DNA from: Pseudomonas sp.
GTDB lineage: Bacteria; Pseudomonadota; Gammaproteobacteria; Pseudomonadales; Pseudomonadaceae
Length of the DNA: 18,439 nucleotides
NCBI RefSeq assembly: GCF_002796985.1
Contig: NZ_PEKX01000015.1
Coordinates: 1 to 18,439, forward strand
Reading direction: 5' to 3'
Shown here: positions 1 through 6,675 of the stretch, in pieces
Numbering within the stretch: the first letter of the stretch is position 1
Layout: the number at the start of each line of letters is the position of its first letter
Made by a program: the position numbers and the translations under genes
Notes under the pieces: generated by a model
The model's database searches: none
What the model saw: the letters and a program-made list of their open reading frames with translations, nothing else
Told to the model about the DNA's origin: nothing

Positions 1-5
1 ATTAT

Positions 6-11
6 GTTAAA
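6..11. repeat. Putative left attachment core (GTTAAA direct repeat)
   Basis: The hexamer GTTAAA occurs here and again as the last six bases of the window (18434-18439) in the same orientation. The flanking bases are only loosely similar (ATTAT here, CATAA at the right). Tyrosine recombinases exchange strands across a short core of about 6-8 bp, and Tn554-type elements use a 6-bp core, so the repeat could mark attL. A 6-mer match alone is weak. The support comes from its position at both extremes of an island that encodes recombinases at one end. Confidence 0.4.
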
Positions 12-20
12 CGGTAAGCC

Positions 21-52
21 ATGTTCATAATGTTCATGAGCTTTGCAAGCTC
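21..52. repeat. Left-end inverted-repeat cluster and hairpin
   Basis: Two motifs, ATGTTCATA (21-29) and GTTCATGAG (32-40), both recur in inverted orientation at the right end (18349-18357 and 18333-18341) and in the same outer-to-inner order. The second runs into a perfect hairpin, GAGCTT-TGC-AAGCTC (38-52), with 6-bp arms and a 3-nt spacer. Such repeats next to recombinase genes are typical of recombinase or accessory-factor binding sites at the end of a mobile element. The binding role is inferred. Confidence 0.55.
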
Positions 53-98
53 TTGATTCGACAGCCCCCCATTCCACGTCCATGCTTGCAAACGGGCT

Positions 99-114
99 AT
101 GTTCAGTTGTTCAT
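99..114. repeat. Second pair of TGTTCA motifs before recombinase 1
   Basis: ATGTTCA (99-105) and TGTTCAT (108-114) repeat the hexamer found at 22-27 and 31-36, again as a closely spaced direct pair. The pair lies just upstream of the preferred start of recombinase 1 (126), so it could be an inner recombinase-binding site or an operator through which the recombinase limits its own expression. If translation began at ATG 99 this stretch would be coding, which is one reason to prefer 126. Confidence 0.4.
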
Positions 115-125
115 TGGGACCTGCT

Positions 126-1379
126 ATGAAGCTGATTCAGTGTCGCCTATCTGCAGGCAGTCGAATGCCACTGCTGGTGCAGGATGGCGCTGCTGCGCCG
201 TTGCCGGTGCTCGTTCCGTTTCTCTATGTCCAGTTCAAGCTCAAGTACCGTGCCTATAACACCGCAGCAGCCCACCTGCGAGCTATCCAAGCGTTCTATA
301 TCTATGCGGAGAGCCGCAGCCTTGATGTTGATGAGGCGATTCTGGAGTGCCGCTTTGAGTCGATCCTTGCTTTGCTGGACGGCTACGTCGTTTGGCTTCT
401 GAGCGGTCGGCGAGCCGACAATATCTCCGCCAAAATTGGTGCTGCGGATTCGTCACTCTTCCCCAAGATCGATCTGCGAACCCGCGACCAGTACCTGGGC
501 TTGCTGAAGCGCTACTTGGCATGGGCTGCAACCCGCTACCTACCACGTACTCCAGTCAGTACTGGAGCTCACCACTTAATCAATGCTGCCTTCGTTGACG
601 TCGCGGAAGCTATCGAGCGTCGCTTCGACAGCCACATCGTTCAGGTCCTTCCTCAGCAGACTCGCTACCGCAGTCTGACGGATTCGCAGCTCGGGATCAT
701 TCATGCGCTGATCCGCCCCGGCGGTGCGGAGAATCCTTTTCCAGAGCGCGTTCAGCTGCGCAATTGGCTGATGATCGAACTGTTGCTCGAAACGGGTATG
801 CGTCGTGGAGAACTCCTGAAGCTCTACACCACAGATATCAACCACGGCTCCCAGCACGCCTATGTCAGCATCAATGACCGCGAGCATGATCCAGATGACC
901 CACGTGCCGAAGAGCCGGCGCTGAAAACACACAGTCGTACAGTAGGTATCTCTTCTCAGTTGTATGAGGTCTACGAGCGGTATATCCAGTGCGGCCGGCG
1001 CCCTATCCGTAACGGTAAGCCGATGAAGATGCCGTCCCGCTACCTGTTCATTTCTGACCGTGGCCGCCCGCTATCAATCCGCGCCTTAGCCAACGTGCTT
1101 GATCGACTGTTTCTGACCATTGAACTGGCTCACCCGGGGCTACTGCCTACACTTTCGGCTCACGACTTTCGTCACACCTTCGCTGACCGGTTCTTGGCCT
1201 ACCTAATTGAGACGCGCGATTACGAACTGGATCGAGCGATGGATGAGCTCCGGCGGGTTTGCGGTTGGTCAGACGCCTCGGTGATGCCACGTCGTTATGC
1301 GAGCCGTTATCTCGCGGAGTCGGCCAACCTACACAACGCTCAACGGACTTCAGCAGCATGGAAACGGCTTGACGGCTAA
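126..1379 (+). CDS. Tyrosine recombinase 1 (TnpA-like integrase)
   Basis: A 417-residue site-specific recombinase of the lambda-integrase/XerC type. It should cut and rejoin DNA at the element ends through a 3'-phosphotyrosine link. The C-terminal catalytic domain shows the full set: Arg226 in ETGMRRGEL, a likely Lys267, His346 and Arg349 in HDFRH, Trp381 in the second His/Trp position, and nucleophile Tyr391 in RRYASRY. The N-terminal 180 residues are the expected helical core-binding region. ATG 126 is preferred because GGGA lies 6 bases upstream and the noncoding TGTTCA repeats then stay outside the gene. ATG 99 in the same frame would add 9 residues. It is first in a block of four coupled genes; recombinase 2 starts 10 bases after its stop. 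Family assignment is firm; the exact element family is not. Confidence 0.9.
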   Translation: MKLIQCRLSAGSRMPLLVQDGAAAPLPVLVPFLYVQFKLKYRAYNTAAAHLRAIQAFYIYAESRSLDVDEAILECRFESILALLDGYVVWLLSGRRADNISAKIGAADSSLFPKIDLRTRDQYLGLLKRYLAWAATRYLPRTPVSTGAHHLINAAFVDVAEAIERRFDSHIVQVLPQQTRYRSLTDSQLGIIHALIRPGGAENPFPERVQLRNWLMIELLLETGMRRGELLKLYTTDINHGSQHAYVSINDREHDPDDPRAEEPALKTHSRTVGISSQLYEVYERYIQCGRRPIRNGKPMKMPSRYLFISDRGRPLSIRALANVLDRLFLTIELAHPGLLPTLSAHDFRHTFADRFLAYLIETRDYELDRAMDELRRVCGWSDASVMPRRYASRYLAESANLHNAQRTSAAWKRLDG

Positions 1380-1384
1380 GGAGG
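1378..1384 (+). promoter_or_regulatory. Shine-Dalgarno deciding the GTG start of recombinase 2
   Basis: AAGGAGG lies 5 bases before GTG 1390 and overlaps the stop codon region of recombinase 1. It supports a GTG start over the in-frame ATG at 1297, which lies inside recombinase 1, and implies translational coupling. Confidence 0.75.
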
Positions 1385-1389
1385 TGCAA

Positions 1390-2910
1390 GTGACTACGCC
1401 CGCCAACCAGGACCAAGTGTCCCCGCCCTCTCCTTCAAGTGCTTACGTATTTCAAGGGCCTCCCCGGGTAGCCATTCGAGCTCGTACCAACGATCAGCCA
1501 CGATATGTGAATACCCAATCTACTATTTGGAAATGGTACGACGGAGGTTTGCCTATAGAAGTGAATTGGGAAGAGATTAACCTCAACTCAAGTCTGCTGG
1601 AAATATTTAAAGGATTCATCGCTCACTCTCTTGAGAAATATGCGCCGCGAACTGTAGAAATGTTCTCTAGATTAATAAAAAGAATGTCAAAGAGTGGAAT
1701 CTTGAAGGATTTTCCTTGGGAGCATAATGATGTTGTGCTTGCAGCTACACGTCTTTCTGACTCTCGACATGCCCTGATTGGATTTCGAGTATTCTATCGC
1801 TGGGCGTTAAGTCGTGGGCTGGCAGGATTTAATCAAGGGACTTATCTCGCAATTAAAGAAATTAAGTCTGATCACGTAGATCAATACTCTCGCATCTTCC
1901 TTTCGCAAACTGGATTAGATCTTAATGAGGAAGTTGGGCTGCTTAAGCGAATTGAGCGAGAGGCTGGAAGAGATGGATGGATAAATCTTCAGTCCAACAT
2001 ATTACTTCACTTAGGGTTCGAGTTGGCGCCGCGCTTAATTCAATTCCATGCATTAGATATTTCTGACTTTGAAATGGTTAGAACTTCAGGTCCTGATACG
2101 TACTACACCCTCTGGCTACCGATGGCCAAGAAGATCGGCCAGCGTCGTCCAGAGCGACGCCCCCGCAAGATTACCAGCCCCCTAGGGGAGAAGATTGAAA
2201 GCCATATCTCCGAGCTTAATCGCCGCTTTGGCAGCACCTGCGAAGCGTTGTTTGTCAGCCCTGCTGGTAAGCGCCTATCGGTAATTGGTATCGGCACTAA
2301 CCTCAAGAACGAATTGCGCGAAGCTGGCATAGAACGACCGAATCAAGTCTCTATGTTACTTCGTCATCACTTAGGTCAAGGTCTGGCAGATCAGGGAACA
2401 CCGGCAGAGTTGATCGCCGAGTTGCTCGGCCACAACAGCACTGTCGCGGCGCGCGCCTATGTCACGGCGACTCCTAATATTGCCCGCATCAAAGAGAAGG
2501 CGCTCGGTAAAAGCCCCTCCTACCAACGCATCATGCGCAGTCTCTTGACGGGTGAAATCGTGCGGCGCCGCGATACTGAGGCCGAAAGGGAAGTTCGTGG
2601 GGTTGTCGATATGCAATATATCGGCGACATAGGTGCCTGTGCCCTTCCCACTCACACGCATTGCCCCTACAACCCTGTCTATGCCTGTTACACCTGCAAA
2701 AAATTTCATCCTTTCGCGGACGGCCGCCACGAGCAGGTGAAAGAAGCGCTGCAACGGGAGGCGCAACGCTTTATTGATGTGGCCGAGCAAGCTGGTGAAC
2801 CCCAACACAATCGCACCCTGGCGCAGCACCAGGCCACTATCCTTGCTGTAACGGCCACCATTGAACGCTGCCAAGGGCATATAGGGGAGTCTGAATTTGA
2901 CTCTGTCTAG
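1390..2910 (+). CDS. Tyrosine recombinase 2 with C-terminal cysteine cluster
   Basis: A 506-residue site-specific recombinase. Arg215 (APRLIQ), Arg325 (LLRHH), His348 (LLGHNS) and the expected nucleophile Tyr357 (ARAYV, nine residues after that His) match the catalytic domain. The usual first His of the HxxR box is replaced by Met322. After the catalytic domain comes a cysteine-rich stretch (Cys417, 425, 433, 436, ending CYTCKKF) that may bind zinc. It is translated from GTG 1390, just after recombinase 1, and overlaps recombinase 3 by 14 bases. Its first half is notably AT-rich: 1621-1740 has 46 G/C in 120 by hand count, while 2401-2460 has 40 in 60. This suggests a mosaic origin. Such secondary recombinases in trio elements usually act together with the first one; that is family knowledge, not visible here. 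Confidence 0.88.
   Translation: MTTPANQDQVSPPSPSSAYVFQGPPRVAIRARTNDQPRYVNTQSTIWKWYDGGLPIEVNWEEINLNSSLLEIFKGFIAHSLEKYAPRTVEMFSRLIKRMSKSGILKDFPWEHNDVVLAATRLSDSRHALIGFRVFYRWALSRGLAGFNQGTYLAIKEIKSDHVDQYSRIFLSQTGLDLNEEVGLLKRIEREAGRDGWINLQSNILLHLGFELAPRLIQFHALDISDFEMVRTSGPDTYYTLWLPMAKKIGQRRPERRPRKITSPLGEKIESHISELNRRFGSTCEALFVSPAGKRLSVIGIGTNLKNELREAGIERPNQVSMLLRHHLGQGLADQGTPAELIAELLGHNSTVAARAYVTATPNIARIKEKALGKSPSYQRIMRSLLTGEIVRRRDTEAEREVRGVVDMQYIGDIGACALPTHTHCPYNPVYACYTCKKFHPFADGRHEQVKEALQREAQRFIDVAEQAGEPQHNRTLAQHQATILAVTATIERCQGHIGESEFDSV
2884..2889 (+). promoter_or_regulatory. Shine-Dalgarno for the TTG start of recombinase 3
   Basis: GGGGAG lies 7 bases before TTG 2897, inside the end of recombinase 2. 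It supports the rare TTG start and coupled translation. Confidence 0.55.
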
Positions 2911-5005
2911 AGCGCAGCAGAACCTTGACGTGTTCTTAAGGCAGGAACGGGCGGCTTTCCAGTTGTTGCCTATTAATACGCCGTGGGAGTCAACACAGTG
3001 GTTAGTAGGAAGTTGGCTTCCCCAACGCGGGAAAGCACAAGCGATCACTTTTGAAACACATCGGCAGTCGCTCGAGAAGTCTGGGTATGCCGTTCCACCC
3101 AAAGCCCCCCTGCCCCCGGCTTTTCAGGACTTCTGCAAGGCCATTGTTGTGCACCTACAACGTACCCGGGGATTGAAGTTTTCGATGGCGGCGGCCTACA
3201 ACATCGCGACCAGACGACTGTACAACCCGCTGTTCGAGCGCGGCGAAATAGACCCGACCCGATTGACACGTGGTGATTTTGATCGCGTTGTCGGTTTTCT
3301 TCGCGTGAGTAGTTACAAGAACTTATACGATGCGATTTCGCACCTTAAGGTGATCGCTGACACGATTGATAAGCTGCAAATAACTGAGATTGCCATTCAC
3401 TTTGAGCATGACGTTCGCCCCGAGAAATCCCGTCATGATTACATTTCCTTGCATGACCCTGATCGTGCGGTAAAGCGACGCGAGTCTGATGAGAAGTTAC
3501 CGTCTCGCGAAGCCATGGAAGCTTACGCGCATTGCACAAATCAGCCCTTAAGTTCGGACGAGGAAATTTTGCTCCGAGTGATAGATTTATTGATTGCGAC
3601 GGGACAGCGGGGTAACGAGGTTGCAATTATCCCCTATGACTGCTGGGTCGAGCGACCAATTAGAGATGAACAAGGTGAAGTGGTATTAGACACTCATGGA
3701 AAGGCGCTTGTTGAATGCGGGATTCGGTACTTTGCGGAAAAGCAGTTTCAGTCACGAGTTCATTGGCTCGCTGAAAGTGACGTTCCGCTAGCTAGGCGTG
3801 CTGTTGAACGATTGAAGAATTTAACCACTGAGCAACGAGAAATTGCGGTATGGCAAGAGCAGCATCCAGGACGGATCTGGCAGTATTCCCCCGAAGAAGT
3901 GATATCTGAGCGAGAGGTCATGAAGTGGCTGGGATTTAGCAACGAGCAAGGATACGGAAGAAACCTCTACCTATATTTGTCTAGAAATGGCATTCATCCG
4001 TACGACGAATCGGTGGGGCGGAAAAATAAAACCGTCGGCAGGAGGTATTTGGCGGGTGAAATTGAGCGCCTGATTGCCCCCAAGCTTGGTGGCCATGCAG
4101 CACTTACGGAAAATACTCAAGGCATAGCGAAAGTCGTACTTAAGACTAGTGAGGTACTTGCCATCGCTTTTGATGGTCAGTTCCGTTTCGGAGGGCGCGA
4201 CGCGAATGTGTTCCGTGCGATCCCGCGGCGGGTAAGCCTGGAGGAAATCAACCGAGCGCTAGGCGCTGACCCCAGATATCCCTCCATTTTTTCTCGTCGC
4301 TCATTGGTTGAAGCCGATGGGGCGCCGATTCGCCTAACGAGTCACCAACCCCGACATTGGCGCAACACCATCTATCACTTAACCGGCATGAGTGATGTCC
4401 AACAAGCGTTGGCCCTGGGTCGGAAGCGCCTCGATCAGAACAAGTTTTATCAGCACACCAGTATCGAAGAAGCCACCGCTGCCCACCAAGAGTTTCTGGC
4501 GTTCAACAGCTACCAAGAACGCATCGATTTTCTACACGCGGGCATTAGAAAGGGCCAAATCCAGGGCTCGTTGACCGATAGCTACCACGCGCTGCTACAA
4601 GACAAAGGTACGACCACGGCTGAGGCCTTTCTCACGGTGCATGCTACAGCTCTACATGTCACGCCCTTTGGCGGCTGCGTCCATGATTTCTCCCAGGCGC
4701 CCTGCCCTAAACATCTGCAATGTTGGAACGATTGTTCGCACCTGCATCTGATAGGCACACCATCCGAAAGGAAGAACTTGCAGGAGCAAGCTGAGCGGCT
4801 AGCTTCTGCCATCCTTATCATGCGCGAAGGTGGCGATGGCGAGGCCGGCAGTGACGTGTGGCTGGCGGATCAGGAGCACAAACTCAACAATCTGCAGACT
4901 GCCCTTTCACGGCATAGTGCTGGTGTTCAGCAGGTATTTCCTGCGGGGCGGCCGATGACGATTTCTGATGCCAACAGGCGCCACAGCTCAGTTTCAGATG
5001 AGTAG
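2897..5005 (+). CDS. Tyrosine recombinase 3 (large, TnpB/GmtZ-like)
   Basis: A 702-residue recombinase, much longer than the usual 300-400 residues. The catalytic residues are Arg238 (ATGQRGNE), His483 and Arg486 (SHQPRHW), and likely nucleophile Tyr518 (KFYQH). The second His/Trp position is Arg509 (LGRK), which is atypical. About 240 residues separate the first Arg from the HxxR box, roughly twice the normal spacing, so a domain is inserted in the catalytic fold. A Cys cluster follows (Cys594, 603, 609, 613), with a probable coiled region after it. The TTG start at 2897 overlaps recombinase 2; the stop overlaps the next gene by 8 bases. Large third recombinases of this kind occur in Tn554-type and Gamma-Mobile-Trio-type islands. 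I infer a role in integration or excision alongside its neighbours. Confidence 0.85.
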   Translation: MTLSRAQQNLDVFLRQERAAFQLLPINTPWESTQWLVGSWLPQRGKAQAITFETHRQSLEKSGYAVPPKAPLPPAFQDFCKAIVVHLQRTRGLKFSMAAAYNIATRRLYNPLFERGEIDPTRLTRGDFDRVVGFLRVSSYKNLYDAISHLKVIADTIDKLQITEIAIHFEHDVRPEKSRHDYISLHDPDRAVKRRESDEKLPSREAMEAYAHCTNQPLSSDEEILLRVIDLLIATGQRGNEVAIIPYDCWVERPIRDEQGEVVLDTHGKALVECGIRYFAEKQFQSRVHWLAESDVPLARRAVERLKNLTTEQREIAVWQEQHPGRIWQYSPEEVISEREVMKWLGFSNEQGYGRNLYLYLSRNGIHPYDESVGRKNKTVGRRYLAGEIERLIAPKLGGHAALTENTQGIAKVVLKTSEVLAIAFDGQFRFGGRDANVFRAIPRRVSLEEINRALGADPRYPSIFSRRSLVEADGAPIRLTSHQPRHWRNTIYHLTGMSDVQQALALGRKRLDQNKFYQHTSIEEATAAHQEFLAFNSYQERIDFLHAGIRKGQIQGSLTDSYHALLQDKGTTTAEAFLTVHATALHVTPFGGCVHDFSQAPCPKHLQCWNDCSHLHLIGTPSERKNLQEQAERLASAILIMREGGDGEAGSDVWLADQEHKLNNLQTALSRHSAGVQQVFPAGRPMTISDANRRHSSVSDE

Positions 5006-5408
5006 AGACAGCATAGTGCAACGACAGTCCTTGAGAGGCGCCGCCTTAGATGAGGCGATTGATGCCCTCCTCGTCCAAATGATCAGCCTTGGCTTGGAGC
5101 GTGCCCCCATTTCACGCACGGAGGTGCAACGGCGTCTGGGGCTGACGAGTAGAGCGACCTTGGTAGGTGAGCGTGGCAGGCGAATAGAGTCCGCCCGCCT
5201 CGTACAACTGAGGGAGAGCGGAAAAGACCCTGATAGCGAGCGCGGTCGTAGAAGCTTCGAAGAGAGAATTGCCCATTTGCAGGCAGAGAATGCTGACTTG
5301 ATCAAGCAGCGAGATCGACTTTACGAGGCCCTGACGGTGATTTCGCAAAACTGCCTAATAAGAGGGCTGGATGTAGAGGAGATTTTTGCTCCACTACGCA
5401 AGCGTTAG
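4998..5408 (+). CDS. Small recombinase-partner protein (TnpC/GmtX-like)
   Basis: A 136-residue, charged, soluble protein. Residues about 15-70 look like a small helical, possibly helix-turn-helix region (ISRTEVQRRLGLTSRA). Residues about 90-120 (ERIAHLQAENADLIKQRDRL) form a convincing short coiled coil. ATG 4998 overlaps the stop of recombinase 3 (shared bases 4998-5005), so it is the last gene of the coupled recombinase block. Small coiled-coil proteins follow large recombinases in Tn554 (TnpC) and related elements, where TnpC affects the efficiency and orientation of transposition. The same role is inferred here from position and shape only. The in-frame ATG at 4968 is less likely because it would lie deeper in the upstream gene. 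Confidence 0.7.
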   Translation: MSRDSIVQRQSLRGAALDEAIDALLVQMISLGLERAPISRTEVQRRLGLTSRATLVGERGRRIESARLVQLRESGKDPDSERGRRSFEERIAHLQAENADLIKQRDRLYEALTVISQNCLIRGLDVEEIFAPLRKR

Positions 5409-5438
5409 CAATTTACTGCGCAGTCGGCTTTGGGGCGG

Positions 5439-5467
5439 AAGCTGCTGTCTAGAGATAGCTAGCTTTT
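5439..5467. terminator. Possible terminator between convergent genes
   Basis: AAGCTGCT (5439-5446) can pair with AGC-T-AGCTT (5457-5465) through one bulged base, with a 10-nt loop, and TTTT lies at 5464-5467. The hairpin sits 31 bases after the recombinase block and overlaps the end of the convergent 76-residue gene. The stem is short and the T-run modest, so this is a weak call. Confidence 0.35.
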
Positions 5468-5689
5468 AGTGCACTTGGAAGGCGTAGCGGGATCCTCTCC
5501 ATGTGCTTCATGCTCGATGTCGAATGGCACAAGTCGACCATCGGGATACTGCCACATCCACCCCCCGTCCACCTCGATGGCGTGTGGCAGGCCTAGCTCG
5601 TCAGTTCGCTTAGCTGATTCGGCGGTTGCCTTGGCCATGATCTCTGCCACTTTATCGAGGCCTATCTCTTCAAATAGCGACTTACCCAT
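5459..5689 (-). CDS. 76-residue protein of unknown function
   Basis: A small acidic protein that I do not recognise. The N-terminal half (to about residue 32) is a predicted helix rich in Lys, Glu and Ala (LFEEIGLDKVAEIMAKATAE). The C-terminal half holds GGWMWQYPDGRLVPFDIEH, which looks like a short beta-hairpin element, then a polar tail. There are no membrane segments. The start is well supported by AGGGGG (5696-5701) six bases upstream. It lies 54 bases downstream of the helix-turn-helix gene on the same strand, so the two are probably co-transcribed, and it may be an accessory or antitoxin-like partner. No catalytic residues are evident. Confidence 0.6.
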   Translation of the reverse strand: MGKSLFEEIGLDKVAEIMAKATAESAKRTDELGLPHAIEVDGGWMWQYPDGRLVPFDIEHEAHGEDPATPSKCTKS

Positions 5690-5723
5690 AGCGAACCCCC
5701 TGTGGGCATGCGCTCTGAGGTGG

Positions 5724-5731
5724 TTCAGAAC
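5724..5731. repeat. TTCAGAAC repeat, copy 1 of 3
   Basis: The octamer TTCAGAAC lies in the short gap between the helix-turn-helix gene and the 76-residue gene. Two further copies occur at 6085-6092 and 6143-6150 around the divergent promoter region. The clustering suggests regulator binding sites but is not proof. Confidence 0.3.
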
Positions 5732-5743
5732 GCTGCAATGTGC

Positions 5744-6052
5744 TCAGTGATGCCGTTCCTCAGGGCCTGATGCAAGGGCTGCATCAGCGAGATCCTTTCG
5801 AATCCTCGCTATCAGGTCCTCTAGGTCCACCTTGCGCTCGAGCTGCAGGTACGTGTACGCCAAAAGCGTCATTGGATGCACATCCAACACCGCCGCCAAG
5901 CTTCCTACTTTCTCGAGCGTTGGGCTTTTGAGTCCCCGTTCGAGAGTGCTGAGGTAGGTACGACTGCTGACTTGGGAGAAGTCTTCCTGCGTCAGATGCT
6001 TGCTCGTCCTCAACGCCTTGAGAGCTTGGCCAAAGGCCTGCTTCGGTTCCAT
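5744..6052 (-). CDS. XRE-family helix-turn-helix regulator
   Basis: A 102-residue DNA-binding protein with an N-terminal HTH_3/Cro-CI-type domain at residues about 6-65. The pattern KALRTSKHLTQEDFSQVS, then RTYLSTLERGLKSPTLEKV, is the classic five-helix arrangement with the recognition helix near SRTYLSTLERG. The C-terminal 35 residues (LQLERKVDLEDLIARIRKDL) are helical and may dimerise. ATG 6052 is chosen because GAGG (6060-6063) lies 7 bases upstream; a TTG at 6067 is the only longer start. A palindrome lies between it and the divergent 141-residue gene, so it probably represses its own and possibly the opposite promoter. Neighbouring genes do not form a recognisable toxin-antitoxin or phage module. 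Confidence 0.88.
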   Translation of the reverse strand: MEPKQAFGQALKALRTSKHLTQEDFSQVSSRTYLSTLERGLKSPTLEKVGSLAAVLDVHPMTLLAYTYLQLERKVDLEDLIARIRKDLADAALASGPEERHH

Positions 6053-6088
6053 TTGCGCGCCTCGCAAAGGGAACGATGAAGCCCTTCA

Positions 6089-6119
6089 GAACACTTTAGG
6101 ACTACAATCTATAGTGTTC
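6089..6119. promoter_or_regulatory. Imperfect palindrome, likely operator of the HTH protein
   Basis: Arms of 11 bp, GAACACTTTAG (6089-6099) and CTATAGTGTTC (6109-6119), match at 10 of 11 positions around a 9-bp spacer. The site is in the 87-bp space between two divergent genes. TATAGT (6110-6115) would serve as a -10 element for the plus-strand gene, with TACAAT (6103-6108) as an alternative, and TATAGA is available on the minus strand. No convincing -35 is seen. An overlap of the dyad with both promoters is the usual arrangement for an autoregulated XRE repressor. Confidence 0.65.
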
Positions 6120-6139
6120 ATTTTAGCGGAACAGACCAG

Positions 6140-6565
6140 ATGTTCAGAACACACAAGCAGGCGGAAATCCCATTGGATGAGCTGTATGGCGGGGACGCCC
6201 GACTATGGAGCATTGTAGAGCATAGCCTCCACAGCCCTTGGTTCTACGTTTCGGTGCTCGAAGGACACCCTGGTCAGACGCTCTGCACCATGCTGATAGT
6301 GCAAGAAGTGCCCGTATTAGAGGCGTTGCTTGCCCTACAAAGCGAGACGATGAAGATCGAGAGCGTGCAACTTGTCACCCCAAGCTACCTAAACAACACC
6401 GATAGTTGGCGCATGGAGGGGCTGTCTGAGCTTGTGCTGCTCCAAAGCGCCGACTCGCATTGCTACCAATTCCTCGTTGAGTGTGGGCGTCGATACGTCG
6501 ACGGCGATGACGCCGTGCAAATGAGCGGTCAATGGATTGACAGACGCGTCATCTATCAATGCTGA
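6140..6565 (+). CDS. 141-residue protein of unknown function
   Basis: A soluble protein that I do not recognise. It reads as an alpha/beta domain with hydrophobic strands (SPWFYVSVLEG, TLCTMLIVQEV, SELVLLQSAD, CYQFLVECG) and ends in DRRVIYQC; there is no signal peptide or membrane segment. ATG 6140 has only a weak ribosome site (GGA about 10 bases upstream), and the transcript would start close by, in the palindrome 6089-6119. It is divergent from the HTH gene, which may control it. It converges with the nuclease-like gene whose stop is at 6676. An overlapping minus-strand frame (6389-6679) has no domain features and is taken as a shadow. Function is open. Confidence 0.6.
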   Translation: MFRTHKQAEIPLDELYGGDARLWSIVEHSLHSPWFYVSVLEGHPGQTLCTMLIVQEVPVLEALLALQSETMKIESVQLVTPSYLNNTDSWRMEGLSELVLLQSADSHCYQFLVECGRRYVDGDDAVQMSGQWIDRRVIYQC

Positions 6566-6578
6566 GACCAGAGGGATG

Positions 6579-6599
6579 AGGTGTGTAACAGCAACACCT
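6579..6599. terminator. Weak hairpin in the convergent gap
   Basis: AGGTGT (6579-6584) and ACACCT (6594-6599) form a 6-bp stem with a 9-nt loop, 14 bases past the stop of the 141-residue gene. There is no T-run, so at best it is a weak or factor-dependent terminator. Confidence 0.2.
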
Positions 6600-6675
6600 T
6601 GGCCGATTCCTGATGCAACACCACTGCGGCACGCACCGTTTGCGGGCCACCACCGAATCTGCCCCCAAAACCCAC

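Noticed and set aside
2371..3102. A 243-residue open frame on the minus strand
   Set aside because: It is antiparallel to recombinases 2 and 3, which have clear catalytic motifs there, and shows no domain features or ribosome site.
5469..5750. A 93-residue plus-strand frame over the small minus-strand genes
   Set aside because: The opposite 76-residue gene has a strong ribosome site, and this frame is Ser/Pro/Cys-rich with no recognisable features.
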